Assembly (NCBI GenBank): GCA_905479395.1
Contig: CAJQMI010000025.1
Coordinates: 1-60,016, forward strand
Length of the DNA stretch: 60,016 nt
DNA from: an uncultured Flavobacteriales bacterium
GTDB taxonomy: Bacteria; Bacteroidota; Bacteroidia; Flavobacteriales_D; Sanyastnellaceae
Reading direction: 5' to 3'
The notes below the pieces were generated by a model, which saw only the letters and a list, made by a program, of their open reading frames with translations, made no database searches and was not told where the DNA came from. Within the stretch, counting starts at the first letter, position 1. The number at the start of each line of letters is the position of its first letter. Position numbers and translations under genes: made by a program. Shown here in pieces: positions 59,985 to 60,016 of this stretch.

Positions 59985-60016
59985 GGCACCAAATTCGTCA
60001 AATTCTAGTCAGTTTA

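Overview
The window is a stretch of core chromosome from a Bacteroidota bacterium, most likely a marine or aquatic member of the Flavobacteriales or a close relative. The evidence is: three proteins with type IX secretion C-terminal sorting domains; a MurF-alanine racemase fusion followed by thymidine kinase; a PurF-like protein of the 630-residue Bacteroidota type; the ftsX-DUF3098-uppP order; a DUF5522 mini-protein; and many -7 promoter boxes of the form TAnnTTTG, the Bacteroidota sigma-A consensus. Shine-Dalgarno sequences are largely absent, as expected for this phylum. No insertion sequence, phage, CRISPR array or rRNA operon is visible, and one tRNA gene (Leu-CAA) is present.

Layout. 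Positions 1-1.9 kb are the edge of a surface-polysaccharide locus (two glycosyltransferases and a sulfotransferase) abutting typA. Positions 3.8-6.2 kb hold tRNA-Leu and a tandem pair of secreted paralogues. Positions 6.2-11.9 kb are metabolic: a PurF-like amidotransferase, an ACC deaminase/D-cysteine desulfhydrase-like enzyme, and a DUF5522-urocanate hydratase-pentapeptide repeat operon. Positions 12-18.7 kb are a TetR-regulated tripartite RND efflux operon. Positions 18.7-23.4 kb carry murF-alr, tdk, a lipoprotein and a DUF2490 plus lamin-tail fusion. Positions 23.5-27.6 kb are the ribosomal/translation block rplM-rpsI-rpsB-tsf-pyrH-frr. Positions 27.7-30.9 kb run lysS-sufT-like-dxr on the minus strand. 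Positions 31-36.8 kb carry a TonB-dependent receptor, phosphosugar isomerase, lipB, a serine hydrolase and an orphan LytTR regulator. Positions 36.9-45.6 kb carry rlmN, lepA, a large type-B T9SS surface protein, radA and rsmI. Positions 45.7-51.9 kb hold an AsmA-like protein, an exported Mn-type superoxide dismutase and the ftsX-DUF3098-uppP-lipoprotein operon. Positions 52-57.6 kb are a complete SUF iron-sulfur operon (iscA-sufBCDSE). The window ends with tryptophan 2,3-dioxygenase and an M23 peptidase.

Gene packing is tight. Many neighbours overlap by ATGA, GTGA or TAATG, and several convergent pairs have 0-4 bp between stop codons. There is no gene-free stretch longer than about 200 bp. 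I did not find a clear new defence or mobile system. The most interesting leads are: the McbG/Qnr-like pentapeptide protein beside a TetR-RND pump with a candidate operator; the set of start-codon-proximal TAnnTTTG boxes that imply leaderless mRNAs; the duplicated T9SS cargo genes with duplicated promoters; and the barrel/lamin-tail fusion.
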